A stretch of 32,323 nucleotides of DNA from an uncultured Lachnospiraceae bacterium (GTDB taxonomy: Bacteria > Bacillota > Clostridia > Lachnospirales > Lachnospiraceae), in NCBI GenBank assembly GCA_946616305.1, contig CAMOIV010000006.1, positions 1 through 32,323 of the forward strand, read 5' to 3'. Shown here piece by piece: positions 8,053-16,786 of this stretch; position 1 is the stretch's first letter; every line of letters starts with the position of its first letter. Under the pieces are notes generated by a model. That model searched no databases and had not been told where the DNA came from. It saw only the letters and a program-made list of their open reading frames with translations. Position numbers and translations under genes: made by a program.

Positions 8053-9207
8053 ATGAAGAAAAAGTTACTTAGTGCCATTCTTTCAATGACAATGGTAGCA
8101 GCTCTCCTTGCCGGATGCGGCAGCACAGCAGCTACATCAACAGATGCAGCACCTGCACCCGCAGCAGCAGAGGAAGCAGCACCTGCAGCAGCAGAGGAAG
8201 CAGCACCTGCAGCCGACACAGCTTCAGCTGGCGGACAGAAGGTTGGTGTTTCAATGCCTACCAAGGATCTTCAGAGATGGAACCAGGATGGTGCCAACAT
8301 GGAGAAGGAGCTGAAGGATGCCGGATATGAGGTTGATCTTCAGTACGCAAACAACGACGTTCAGACACAGCTTTCACAGGTTGAGAACATGATCTCCAGC
8401 GGATGCTCAGTTCTCGTTATCGCAGCTATCGAGGGTTCATCACTTGGTGAGGCTCTTGACATGGCAAAGGATGCAGGCATCCCGGTTATCGCTTATGACC
8501 GTCTGCTCATGGATTCAGATGCAGTTTCTTACTATGCAACATTCGATAACTACAAGGTTGGTACTGTTCAGGGTACATACGTAAAAGAGCAGCTTGACCT
8601 TGACAACGCAGAGGGACCCTTCAACATCGAGTTCACAGCTGGTGATCCCGGTGACAACAACGCAGGATTCTTCTTCAACGGCGCATACGATGTTCTTAAA
8701 GAGTACATCGACAGCGGAAAGCTCGTAGTTCAGTCTGGCAAGACATCTTTCCAGGATGTTGCTACTCCTGAGTGGAAGACAGAGACAGCTCAGTCTGAGG
8801 CTGAGAACAGGATCTCTTCATTCTACACAGACAAGGATATCGATGTATGGCTTTGCTCAAACGATTCTACAGCACTCGGTGTTGAGAACGCTCTTGCAGC
8901 TAACTACAAGGGTAAGTATCCCATCATCACCGGTCAGGACTGCGATATCGAGAATACAAAGAACATGATCGCCGGAAAGCAGTCAATGTCCGTATTCAAG
9001 GATACTCGTACACTTGCAAGCCAGGTTGTTAAGATGGTTGGACAGATCCTTAAGGGTGAGACAGTTGATGTCAACGATACTGAGACATACAACAACAACG
9101 TTATAACTGTTCCTTCATACCTTTGCGAGCCTGTATTCGCAGATGCTAACAACTACAAGGAGATCCTTATTGATTCAGGTTACTACACAGAGGATCAGCT
9201 TAAGTAA
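8053..9207 (+). CDS. Sugar ABC transporter substrate-binding lipoprotein (ChvE-like multiple-sugar binding)
   Basis: Start chosen at MKKKLLSAILSMTMVAALLAGCGS (lipobox ALLAGC) with upstream SD tagggaggaaaagg; XylF/ChvE motifs VGVSMPTKDLQRWNQDG, GIPVIAYDRLLMDSDAVSYYATFDN, TGQDCDIENTKNMIAGKQSMSVFKDTR. Confidence 0.93.
   Translation: MKKKLLSAILSMTMVAALLAGCGSTAATSTDAAPAPAAAEEAAPAAAEEAAPAADTASAGGQKVGVSMPTKDLQRWNQDGANMEKELKDAGYEVDLQYANNDVQTQLSQVENMISSGCSVLVIAAIEGSSLGEALDMAKDAGIPVIAYDRLLMDSDAVSYYATFDNYKVGTVQGTYVKEQLDLDNAEGPFNIEFTAGDPGDNNAGFFFNGAYDVLKEYIDSGKLVVQSGKTSFQDVATPEWKTETAQSEAENRISSFYTDKDIDVWLCSNDSTALGVENALAANYKGKYPIITGQDCDIENTKNMIAGKQSMSVFKDTRTLASQVVKMVGQILKGETVDVNDTETYNNNVITVPSYLCEPVFADANNYKEILIDSGYYTEDQLK
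8161..8208 (+). repeat. Two perfect tandem 24-nt copies encoding AAAEEAAP in the linker of the binding lipoprotein
   Basis: gcagcagcagaggaagcagcacct at 8161-8184 and again at 8185-8208, identical by reading. Confidence 0.95.
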
Positions 9208-9237
9208 TTGAGACAACTCTCAAATTTTAACTGAACG

Positions 9238-9272
9238 AAAATTTGGGGCGGGCAATGCCCGCCCCAAATTTT
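9238..9272 (+). promoter_or_regulatory. Perfect intercistronic hairpin (partial terminator / mRNA-stabilising element)
   Basis: aaaatttggggcgggc (9238-9253) / aat / gcccgccccaaatttt (9257-9272): 16 bp perfect stem with 3-nt loop between the binding protein gene and the ATPase gene. No separate long U tract after the stem. Confidence 0.88.
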
Positions 9273-9321
9273 GATTAAGAATGTAATTTATGAAAAGGTA
9301 TTGAGAGAGGAGGGCGCTGCT

Positions 9322-10860
9322 TTGGCAAAAGAGTTGCTGAGAATGGATCATATCACAAAGACCTTTCCGGGCGTAAAGGCTTTGGACGACGTTAACCTTT
9401 CCGTGGAAGAAGGGGAGATCCATGCTCTGGTAGGAGAAAACGGAGCGGGAAAATCCACTCTGATGAATGTATTGAGTGGTATATATCCTTATGGTACGTA
9501 TGAAGGAGATATAGTTTATAACGGAGAGGTCTGCAAGTTCCAGACGATCAAGGATTCCGAGCGTAAGGGGATCGTTATCATACACCAGGAGCTTGCTCTT
9601 GTTCCGCAGATGTCCATCGGTGAAAACATGTTCCTCGGAAATGAGAGAGGAAAGAAGAATGCCATTAACTGGAATGAGACATACGGCGAAGCGGACAAAT
9701 ATCTTAAAATGGTCGGACTTTCCGAGTCCTCGAGAGTATTGATCAAGGATATCGGAACAGGTAAACAGCAGCTGGTAGAGATAGCAAAAGCTCTTGCAAA
9801 GCATGCAAAGCTGCTCATCCTTGACGAGCCGACATCATCCCTGAACGAGACGGATTCCAGGGCACTTCTGGATCTGATGCTGGAATTCAAAAAGCAGGGT
9901 ATGACTATGATAATCATCACCCACAAGCTCAACGAGGTTGTATACGTAGCGGATAAGATCACTGTCATCCGTGACGGATCCACCGTGGAGACCCTTGACT
10001 GCCATACCTCAGAGATAAACGAGGACCGTATAATCCGCGGCATGGTAGGAAGAGAGATCACCAACCGTTTCCCCAAGAGAGAAAAGGTAGAGCTTGGTGA
10101 TATAAATATGGAAGTTAAGGATTGGACCGTACACCATCCGCTCTATACCGAGCGTAAGGTTGTGGACGGCGTCAATCTTTATGTCAGGGCAGGAGAAGTT
10201 GTCGGTATATACGGACTTATGGGTGCAGGTCGTACGGAGCTTGCCATGAGTATATTCGGTAAATCATACGGATCGGGCATAACGGGAACCCTTAAGATAC
10301 ACGGCAAGGAAGTTGATCTGAAGGATCCCAGAGCTGCCATCGATGCAAAGCTTGCTTATGTTACCGAGGACAGAAAGGGCAACGGACTGGTGCTCTCCAA
10401 CTCCATCAAGGTTAATAACTCCCTTGCAAATATGAAGGGCGTAAGTGAGAGGGGCATCATAGACAAGGATAAGGAATATCAGGTAGCGGTTGAGTACCAG
10501 GACAAGCTCAACACCAAGACTCCTTCCGTAGAACAGCATGTCGGCAACCTCTCCGGAGGAAACCAGCAGAAGGTTCTGCTTGCTAAATGGATGTTCACGG
10601 ACCCCGATATACTGATCCTTGACGAGCCTACAAGAGGTATAGATGTCGGTGCCAAGTACGAGATCTACTGCATCATCAATGATCTGGTAAGGTCCGGCAA
10701 GTCAGTGGTCATGATCTCCTCCGAGCTTCCGGAGGTATTGGGTATGAGCGATCGTATCTATATCATGAACGAAGGAAAGTTCGTGGGTGAGCTGGATGCC
10801 GCAGAGGCATCTCAGGAGCTCATTATGGCCAGCATATTACAGTCGGGAAGGGGTGAGTGA
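9322..10860 (+). CDS. Sugar ABC transporter ATP-binding protein with two NBDs (GguA/XylG/MmsA-like)
   Basis: TTG start at 9322 preceded by gagaggagggc; [59 protein letters not shown]; second half [61 protein letters not shown]. The ORF-track start at 9271 lies inside the hairpin. Confidence 0.93.
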   Translation: MAKELLRMDHITKTFPGVKALDDVNLSVEEGEIHALVGENGAGKSTLMNVLSGIYPYGTYEGDIVYNGEVCKFQTIKDSERKGIVIIHQELALVPQMSIGENMFLGNERGKKNAINWNETYGEADKYLKMVGLSESSRVLIKDIGTGKQQLVEIAKALAKHAKLLILDEPTSSLNETDSRALLDLMLEFKKQGMTMIIITHKLNEVVYVADKITVIRDGSTVETLDCHTSEINEDRIIRGMVGREITNRFPKREKVELGDINMEVKDWTVHHPLYTERKVVDGVNLYVRAGEVVGIYGLMGAGRTELAMSIFGKSYGSGITGTLKIHGKEVDLKDPRAAIDAKLAYVTEDRKGNGLVLSNSIKVNNSLANMKGVSERGIIDKDKEYQVAVEYQDKLNTKTPSVEQHVGNLSGGNQQKVLLAKWMFTDPDILILDEPTRGIDVGAKYEIYCIINDLVRSGKSVVMISSELPEVLGMSDRIYIMNEGKFVGELDAAEASQELIMASILQSGRGE

Positions 10861-10861
10861 T

Positions 10862-12028
10862 ATGAGTATAAATATCAAGGATGTATTGAAGAAATATACA
10901 ATGGTACTTGCCCTTATAGTGGTTATCATCTTTTTCCAGGTGATGACGGGAGGAAAGATGCTTCTCCCCCAGAACCTGAACAACCTGATATCGCAGAACG
11001 CATACGTGTTCGTGCTTGCGGCAGGTATGCTGCTGTGTATCCTTACAGGTGGTAACATCGACCTGGCCTGCGGTTCCGTCGTCTGTTTCGTAGGCGGTAT
11101 AGGCGCCGTACTTATGGACAAGGATATTCCTTGGCTGGTAGCCGTTATAGTAATGCTCATAGGAGGTATCCTGGTGGGCGCATGGCAGGGCTACTGGATA
11201 GCATACGTGAAGGTGCCTCCCTTTATCGCAACTCTGGCAGGCATGTATGCATTCAGAGGACTGGCCAATGTGGTACTTCAGGGCTATTCCATAGGTATAG
11301 ACAGCGAAGTATTCCTTAATGTTTTCGGTGGCGGAGCTGATTGCTATGTTCCCGACTTTTTCGGGGGAGGAACCCTCAATATAACCTGTGTACTGGCAGG
11401 GATAGTCGTGGCAGCGATCTATGCACTTCTTGTTTTCAAGAAAAGGGTTGATGCAAAAAAGGCCGGATACGGCGTAGGACCTCTTTCATCTGATCTTATA
11501 AGGACCATCATCATCTCGGTAGCTGTTATATGGTTCTTTATAATGCTGGCACAGTATAAGGGTATACCCACATCCCTCATCTGGATCGGAGTTGTGCTCA
11601 TCTCATATGCATATGTTACTGCCAATACCACAATGGGACGTTATCTCTATGCCGTAGGTGGAAACGAAAAGGCCACCGACCTTTCCGGTATCGATTCCAG
11701 GAAAGTATATTTCTTCGCATACGTGAACATGGGTCTCATGTCCGGACTTGCCGGTATCCTCACAGTGGCCAGAGCCACACACGCAGAACCCACCTTCGGA
11801 CAGGGCTATGAGATGGATGCCATCGCAGCCTGCTTCATCGGCGGAGCTTCCGCATACGGCGGCGAAGGAAATGTATTCGGTATAGTTATCGGTGCTCTGC
11901 TCATGGGTGTCATCAACATGGGTATGAGTATAGTAGGCGTGGAACCCAACTACCAGAAGGTGGTTAAAGGTATCGTTGTCTTAGCGGCGATCATCTTTGA
12001 CGTTTTATCAAATAAGAAGAAAAAGTAA
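10862..12028 (+). CDS. Sugar ABC transporter permease (GguB/MmsB/XylH-like), copy 1
   Basis: MSINIKDVLKKYTMVLALIVVIIFFQVMTGGKMLLPQNLNNLISQNAYVFVLAAGMLLCILTGGNIDLACGS; BPD_transp_2-type multi-TM; ATG at 10862 after ggggtgagtg. Confidence 0.92.
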   Translation: MSINIKDVLKKYTMVLALIVVIIFFQVMTGGKMLLPQNLNNLISQNAYVFVLAAGMLLCILTGGNIDLACGSVVCFVGGIGAVLMDKDIPWLVAVIVMLIGGILVGAWQGYWIAYVKVPPFIATLAGMYAFRGLANVVLQGYSIGIDSEVFLNVFGGGADCYVPDFFGGGTLNITCVLAGIVVAAIYALLVFKKRVDAKKAGYGVGPLSSDLIRTIIISVAVIWFFIMLAQYKGIPTSLIWIGVVLISYAYVTANTTMGRYLYAVGGNEKATDLSGIDSRKVYFFAYVNMGLMSGLAGILTVARATHAEPTFGQGYEMDAIAACFIGGASAYGGEGNVFGIVIGALLMGVINMGMSIVGVEPNYQKVVKGIVVLAAIIFDVLSNKKKK

Positions 12029-12041
12029 GGGAGGAGGAATC

Positions 12042-13220
12042 ATGGCAAATAATAATATTGCAAAAGTACTTAAGAAGAATGCAATGCTTATAGTCCTTGT
12101 CCTGGTGTATATCTTTTTCACTGCTATGACAGGCGGGAAGATGTTCGAGGCTATGAACTTTAACGCATTGATAACACAGAATGCGTATGTATTCGTCCTT
12201 GCGACAGGCATGCTGATGTGTATGCTGACAGGTGGAAATATCGACCTTTCCTGCGGCTCCTTTGTTTGTTTCCTTGGTGCCATAGGCGGTATATTGATGG
12301 GTGTAAAGGAGCTTCATCCCGGAGCAGCCATAGTGGTCATGCTCCTGATCGGCCTGGTGTACGGCTGTATCTTAGGCTTCCTTATAGCATATGTGAACAT
12401 ACCGCCGTGGATCGCTACACTGGCAGGTTATCTGGCATTCAGAGGCTGGGGTACAGCACTCCTTAGCTCCAACAGTACAACAGGAAGTATCTCCCTTGCA
12501 GCAAAGAAGGATTACCTTGCTATCTTTTCCGGAAAGGTATTCTCCACTCCTGCAAATCAGATCAACATATTATGTATGGTTGTCGGGATCCTGGCCTGTG
12601 TGGCAGTCATAGCCATCTCTTTCATGAGCAGGGCAAATAAGGTAAAGAAGGGTTATGAAGCAGAGTCCATGAGTACACTTCTTATAAAGTGTGTCCTTTC
12701 ATCTGCGGCTATCCTGCTCTTTGCATACAAGCTGGCTAAGGCAGGCGGTATACCCACTGTTCTTATATGGGTGACCATAATCGTCCTGATATATCATTTC
12801 ATCACCTCCAGCACCACGGTGGGCAGATATTTCTACACCATCGGTGGAAATGCCGAGGCAACAAGGCTTTCCGGTGTTGATACAAGAAAGATAATGTTCA
12901 TCGCATACCTCAATATGGCTATGCTGACGGCAATAACCACCTTCATAGTTACCTCAAGATTCCAGGCAGCCAATTCACAGGCCGGAACCTATTATGAGAT
13001 GGATGCCATCGCAGCCTGCGTGGTCGGCGGAGTTTCCGCATACGGTGGATCCGGCAACATCTTCGGTATGGTTATAGGTGCTACGCTCATAGGTGTTATA
13101 AACCTGGGCATGTCACTTATGGGCGTTGATGCCAACTGGCAGAAGGTCGTAAAGGGTGTCGTCCTTCTTGCGGCTGTAGTATTTGATATCCTTGCAGAGA
13201 AGAAGACAGGAAAGGCCTGA
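12042..13220 (+). CDS. Sugar ABC transporter permease (GguB/MmsB/XylH-like), copy 2 (paralog of preceding gene)
   Basis: MANNNIAKVLKKNAMLIVLVLVYIFFTAMTGGKMFEAMNFNALITQNAYVFVLATGMLMCMLTGGNIDLSCGS; aligns end to end with copy 1 by eye; SD gggaggagg at 12029-12037. Confidence 0.92.
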   Translation: MANNNIAKVLKKNAMLIVLVLVYIFFTAMTGGKMFEAMNFNALITQNAYVFVLATGMLMCMLTGGNIDLSCGSFVCFLGAIGGILMGVKELHPGAAIVVMLLIGLVYGCILGFLIAYVNIPPWIATLAGYLAFRGWGTALLSSNSTTGSISLAAKKDYLAIFSGKVFSTPANQINILCMVVGILACVAVIAISFMSRANKVKKGYEAESMSTLLIKCVLSSAAILLFAYKLAKAGGIPTVLIWVTIIVLIYHFITSSTTVGRYFYTIGGNAEATRLSGVDTRKIMFIAYLNMAMLTAITTFIVTSRFQAANSQAGTYYEMDAIAACVVGGVSAYGGSGNIFGMVIGATLIGVINLGMSLMGVDANWQKVVKGVVLLAAVVFDILAEKKTGKA

Positions 13221-13258
13221 TATCTTAGTGCAAAGATAATGATAAGATCATAAAGACG

Positions 13259-13288
13259 CGGGAGACCTCAGGGTCTCCCGTATTTTTT
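13259..13288 (+). terminator. Rho-independent terminator closing the sugar ABC operon
   Basis: cgggagacc (13259-13267) / tcag / ggtctcccg (13272-13280) followed by tattttttt. Confidence 0.92.
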
Positions 13289-13303
13289 TATAGGCATTCG
13301 GAT

Positions 13304-13332
13304 TTGCCTAATGCGCCTATATACTGTAAAAT
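13304..13332 (+). promoter_or_regulatory. Putative sigma-A-type promoter for the ireB operon
   Basis: TTGCCT (13304-13309), 17-nt spacer, TAAAAT (13327-13332), directly after the terminator and about 50 nt upstream of the ireB start. Confidence 0.65.
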
Positions 13333-13384
13333 GTATTGAGTTATGTGAAAACATGGGATAACAATATTCAGATAGGAGATAGAT

Positions 13385-13654
13385 ATGAAAGATATAGGGA
13401 GTACACAGTTTTTTAAGGTTGAGACAGAGCCCGAGACAGGAGTAAGAGTGGTCCTGCAGGCTGTCTACGAGGCATTGACTGAAAAGGGATATAATCCCGT
13501 CAATCAGATCGTCGGATATATAATGTCCGGCGACCCCACGTATATCACAAGCCATAATAATGCCAGAAGCCTCATCATGAAGGTGGAGAGGGATGAGCTT
13601 GTGGAGGAGCTTCTCACCGACTATATCAAGAATAAGCAGTGGAATGACAAGTGA
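13385..13654 (+). CDS. ireB: IreB family regulatory phosphoprotein (UPF0297, YrzL)
   Basis: 89 aa, [75 protein letters not shown]; followed by ruvX and DUF1292 as in other Firmicutes. Confidence 0.95.
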   Translation: MKDIGSTQFFKVETEPETGVRVVLQAVYEALTEKGYNPVNQIVGYIMSGDPTYITSHNNARSLIMKVERDELVEELLTDYIKNKQWNDK

Positions 13655-14099
13655 TACAAAGGCAGATCGTCCCCGGCGCATAATGGGGCTGGATCTGGGA
13701 TCCAAAACCGTCGGGGTTGCAGTGACCGACGGTCTTGGGCTTACGGCTGTGAGTCTTGAGATCATCAGAAGAGAGAAGGAAAATCACTTAAGACAGACAT
13801 ACAGACGCATACAGGAACTGATATCCGATTACGATATCGGTCTTATAGTTTTGGGTCTGCCGCTGAACCTTGACGGGACCGAAAGCGAAAGGTCTAAAGT
13901 CTCCAGATCCTTCGGTAAGGAGCTTGCAAAACGCACCGGACTGGAGGTTGTGCTGCAGGATGAGAGACTGACTACCTACGAAGCCGACTCGATAATAAAG
14001 GAAACCGGTAACCATAGGAAGAACCGCAAGGACCATATAGACTCTATGGCAGCTGCTATCATATTAACGGATTACCTTGATCAGGACAGGACAAGATGA
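13644..14099 (+). CDS. ruvX: Holliday junction resolvase RuvX/YqgF
   Basis: [79 protein letters not shown]. Start placed at the ATG 13644 overlapping the ireB 3' end. Confidence 0.94.
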   Translation: MTSDTKADRPRRIMGLDLGSKTVGVAVTDGLGLTAVSLEIIRREKENHLRQTYRRIQELISDYDIGLIVLGLPLNLDGTESERSKVSRSFGKELAKRTGLEVVLQDERLTTYEADSIIKETGNHRKNRKDHIDSMAAAIILTDYLDQDRTR

Positions 14100-14353
14100 C
14101 AGGCATCACTTTTACGGACGAAAACGGAAATGAAATAGAATACGAAGTGATAAACAGCACCACTCTGGGTGGAAACACTTATCTGTTGGTAGCTGATGAG
14201 AATGACAACGCATTGATATTAAAGGAGAATTATTCCAAAGAGGACGAAGAAACGGCAGCATATACGGAGGAGCTTACGGCAGCCGAATATGATGCCGTCG
14301 CCGCTGTTTTCAGGGAACTGCTGGAGGAAGACGATATCGGTCTCGAGGAATAG
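14096..14353 (+). CDS. DUF1292 domain protein (YrzB-like)
   Basis: [44 protein letters not shown]; acidic; ATGA overlap with ruvX; conserved position. Confidence 0.9.
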   Translation: MTGITFTDENGNEIEYEVINSTTLGGNTYLLVADENDNALILKENYSKEDEETAAYTEELTAAEYDAVAAVFRELLEEDDIGLEE

Positions 14354-14378
14354 ATAAGTATAAAGGAGTTCCATAGTT

Positions 14379-16058
14379 TTGAAAAAACCAAATATCGCAA
14401 AACCTCATTCAAAGCTTGCGATCATTCCGCTGGGCGGCCTTGAGCAGATCGGCCTGAATATCACAGCCTTTGAATATGAGGATTCGATAATCGTCGTGGA
14501 TTGCGGGCTGGCATTTCCCGAGGATGAGATGCTGGGCGTGGATCTGTGTATCCCGGATGTTACTTATCTCGAGGAGAACATCGACAGGGTCAAGGGCTTT
14601 GTGATAACCCACGGGCACGAGGATCACATAGGCGCGCTGCCCTATATACTGCAAAAGGTAAATGCACCTATTTACGCAACAAAGCTGACCATAGCTCTTA
14701 TAGAGAAAAAGCTTGAGGAGCATGGTCTTACAAAAACCGTAAAGAGGAAGGTCATAGCCCATGGGCAGTCCATAAACCTGGGTCAGTTCAGGATAGAATT
14801 CATACAGACAAATCATTCTATCGCTGATGCAGCCGCACTTGCCATATACTCTCCCGCCGGGATAGTGGTCCATACAGGTGATTTTAAGGTAGATTACACA
14901 CCTGTTTACGGCGATGCCATAGACCTGCAGAGGTTTGGCGAGATCGGTAAAAAGGGCGTGCTTGCCCTCATGTGTGATTCTACCAATGCGGAGCGGGAAG
15001 GCTTTACCAAATCAGAGAAGACTATAGGCAAGATCTTTGACGAGATATTCGGAGATCATCCCGAGAACAGACTGATAATAGCAACCTTTGCTTCCAATGT
15101 GGACAGGGTTCAGCAGATAGTCAACACAGCCCACAGATACGGCCGGAAGGTGGCTGTGGAGGGCCGTTCCATGGTCAATGTCATAGAGACCGCCACAGAG
15201 CTGGGCTATATCATGGTTCCCGAGAACACTCTGGTGGATCTTAATGATCTCAAGAATTATCCGGACGAAAAGACCGTGATAATCACCACCGGATCTCAGG
15301 GAGAATCCATGGCGGCTCTTTCCAGGATGGCACAGAGTATACACAGGAAGGTCACCATCAAGCCTACGGATACGGTAGTATTCTCGTCAACACCCATACC
15401 CGGTAATGAAAAGGCCGTGGATAAGGTGATAAATGAGCTTGAAGCCCAGGGAGCTGAGGTCATATTTCAGGATGTCCATGTATCGGGACACGCCTGCAGG
15501 GAGGAGATAAAGCTTATTTATTCCCTTGTGAAGCCGAAGTATGCCATCCCCGTACACGGAGAGATAAGACACAGGCATGCTCAGGCAAGGATCGCAAAGG
15601 AGCTGGGCTATGATACAGAGCACATCATCCTGATGCATTCGGGAGATGTACTTGAGATCGCAGATGATATAACCCCCAAGATCGCAGGGCGCGTCCAGAC
15701 CGGAGCGGTATACGTGGATGGCCTGGGAGTTGGAGATGTAGGTTCCACTGTACTGCATGACAGACAGCATTTAGCCGAGGACGGAGTAGTGGTCATAGCT
15801 CTTGCCATGGAGCGTGGCACCAATCAGGTTCTGTCCGGGCCGGACATCATATCCCGGGGCTTCGTTTATGTCAGAGAGGCAGATGAGCTGATGGAGGATG
15901 CCACCGGCGTGCTTGAGGATACCATAGAGGAGCTTCAGGGCAGGAACGTGAACGACTGGGGCAAGATCAAACAGGCTCTTCGGGAAAATCTGTCCAGCTA
16001 CATATGGCAGAAGACCAAGAGAAGACCCATGATCCTGCCTGTGATAATGGAGATATAA
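14379..16058 (+). CDS. Ribonuclease J
   Basis: TTG start with SD aaaggag; metallo-beta-lactamase motif VITHGHEDHIGALPYIL, MCDSTNAEREGFTKSEKTIG, beta-CASP IPVHGEIRHRHAQARIAKELGY, about 560 aa. Confidence 0.95.
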   Translation: MKKPNIAKPHSKLAIIPLGGLEQIGLNITAFEYEDSIIVVDCGLAFPEDEMLGVDLCIPDVTYLEENIDRVKGFVITHGHEDHIGALPYILQKVNAPIYATKLTIALIEKKLEEHGLTKTVKRKVIAHGQSINLGQFRIEFIQTNHSIADAAALAIYSPAGIVVHTGDFKVDYTPVYGDAIDLQRFGEIGKKGVLALMCDSTNAEREGFTKSEKTIGKIFDEIFGDHPENRLIIATFASNVDRVQQIVNTAHRYGRKVAVEGRSMVNVIETATELGYIMVPENTLVDLNDLKNYPDEKTVIITTGSQGESMAALSRMAQSIHRKVTIKPTDTVVFSSTPIPGNEKAVDKVINELEAQGAEVIFQDVHVSGHACREEIKLIYSLVKPKYAIPVHGEIRHRHAQARIAKELGYDTEHIILMHSGDVLEIADDITPKIAGRVQTGAVYVDGLGVGDVGSTVLHDRQHLAEDGVVVIALAMERGTNQVLSGPDIISRGFVYVREADELMEDATGVLEDTIEELQGRNVNDWGKIKQALRENLSSYIWQKTKRRPMILPVIMEI

Positions 16059-16059
16059 G

Positions 16060-16392
16060 GTGTATACGGAAAAAGAACTTAGAGAGCATGTGGATGAATT
16101 TGCCGACATGATAAGGCAGACACAGGAATTCAATGACTATGTACATATGGTAGAGGTGTTAAAGAGGAGACCCGATCTGTATGATGCCGTAATGGTCTTT
16201 AGGCGTGAGAATTATTATCTGCAGCATGCACCCGAGCAGGAGGATATATATGACAGGGTCATAGAGCTTCGTGACAGGAATGAGGAGCTTTTGAACAATC
16301 CGGAGGTCTATGACTATCTTCTGGCAGAATGGACCTTTTTCCATATGCTTCAGAATCTATTCGACAGACTGATGGGAGAACTGGATTTGTGA
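16060..16392 (+). CDS. YlbF/YmcA family protein
   Basis: GTG start 1 nt after the RNase J stop; all-helical 110 aa; FADMIRQTQEFNDYVHMVEVLKRRPDLYDAVMVFRRENYYLQ. Confidence 0.78.
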   Translation: MYTEKELREHVDEFADMIRQTQEFNDYVHMVEVLKRRPDLYDAVMVFRRENYYLQHAPEQEDIYDRVIELRDRNEELLNNPEVYDYLLAEWTFFHMLQNLFDRLMGELDL

Positions 16393-16393
16393 C

Positions 16394-16786
16394 ATGAAGA
16401 TCAGAGAATTCGTTGCGAGCATACTTAATTTCATAATAAGAGCCCTGCTCCTTGTGGCTATAATCTACGGTATCAAGGAGCTGTGCCTCAAGGCATATGA
16501 CTATGGTTACAGGATCTATTCGGAGCCGCCTATGGCCGAGGGCGAGGGCGTTGATATAGTCGTGGAGATACCCATGGGCTGTTCGGCGGCCGATACCGGC
16601 AAACTGCTGAAGGAGTACGGATTGATCAGGGATGATAAGCTTTTCGTTATGCAGGAACTGCTCTCTGATTACCATGATAAGCTTGAGCCCGGCACATATG
16701 TGCTCAGCACATCGATGACTGCGGAGGAGATGATGAAGGTCATGTCGCCCTCCGTCGGGGAGGAGGATTCTGAAGAAGATGGATGA
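16394..16786 (+). CDS. MltG/YceG-like protein reduced to TM + LysM-like N-terminal domain, no transglycosylase domain
   Basis: N-terminal TM; VDIVVEIPMGCSAADTGKLLKEYGLIRDDKLFVMQELLS...LEPGTYVLSTSMTAEEMMKVMS resembles the MltG N-terminal module; ORF stops after 130 aa. Sits between DUF1292/rnjA and trmR, the mltG position in B. subtilis. Confidence 0.7.
   Translation: MKIREFVASILNFIIRALLLVAIIYGIKELCLKAYDYGYRIYSEPPMAEGEGVDIVVEIPMGCSAADTGKLLKEYGLIRDDKLFVMQELLSDYHDKLEPGTYVLSTSMTAEEMMKVMSPSVGEEDSEEDG

Noticed and set aside
7635-8264. 209-aa minus-strand ORF with Ala-rich stretch
   Set aside because: Antisense to the repeat-bearing lipoprotein start and the terminator; the Ala-rich run is the complement of the GCA/GCT-rich tandem repeat.
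8108-8330. Overlapping Gln/Ser-rich plus-strand ORFs (68 and 71 aa)
   Set aside because: Out-of-frame readings of the CAG/GCA-rich repeat within the lipoprotein gene.
9271-9321. 17-aa N-terminal extension of the ATPase in the ORF track
   Set aside because: The upstream TTG falls inside the right arm of the intercistronic hairpin; a TTG at 9322 with a good SD gives the normal family N-terminus.
16394-16786. Calling the short MltG-like gene a pseudogene
   Set aside because: Reading frame, SD and overlap with trmR are intact and no downstream catalytic remnant is seen; treated as a real short CDS.
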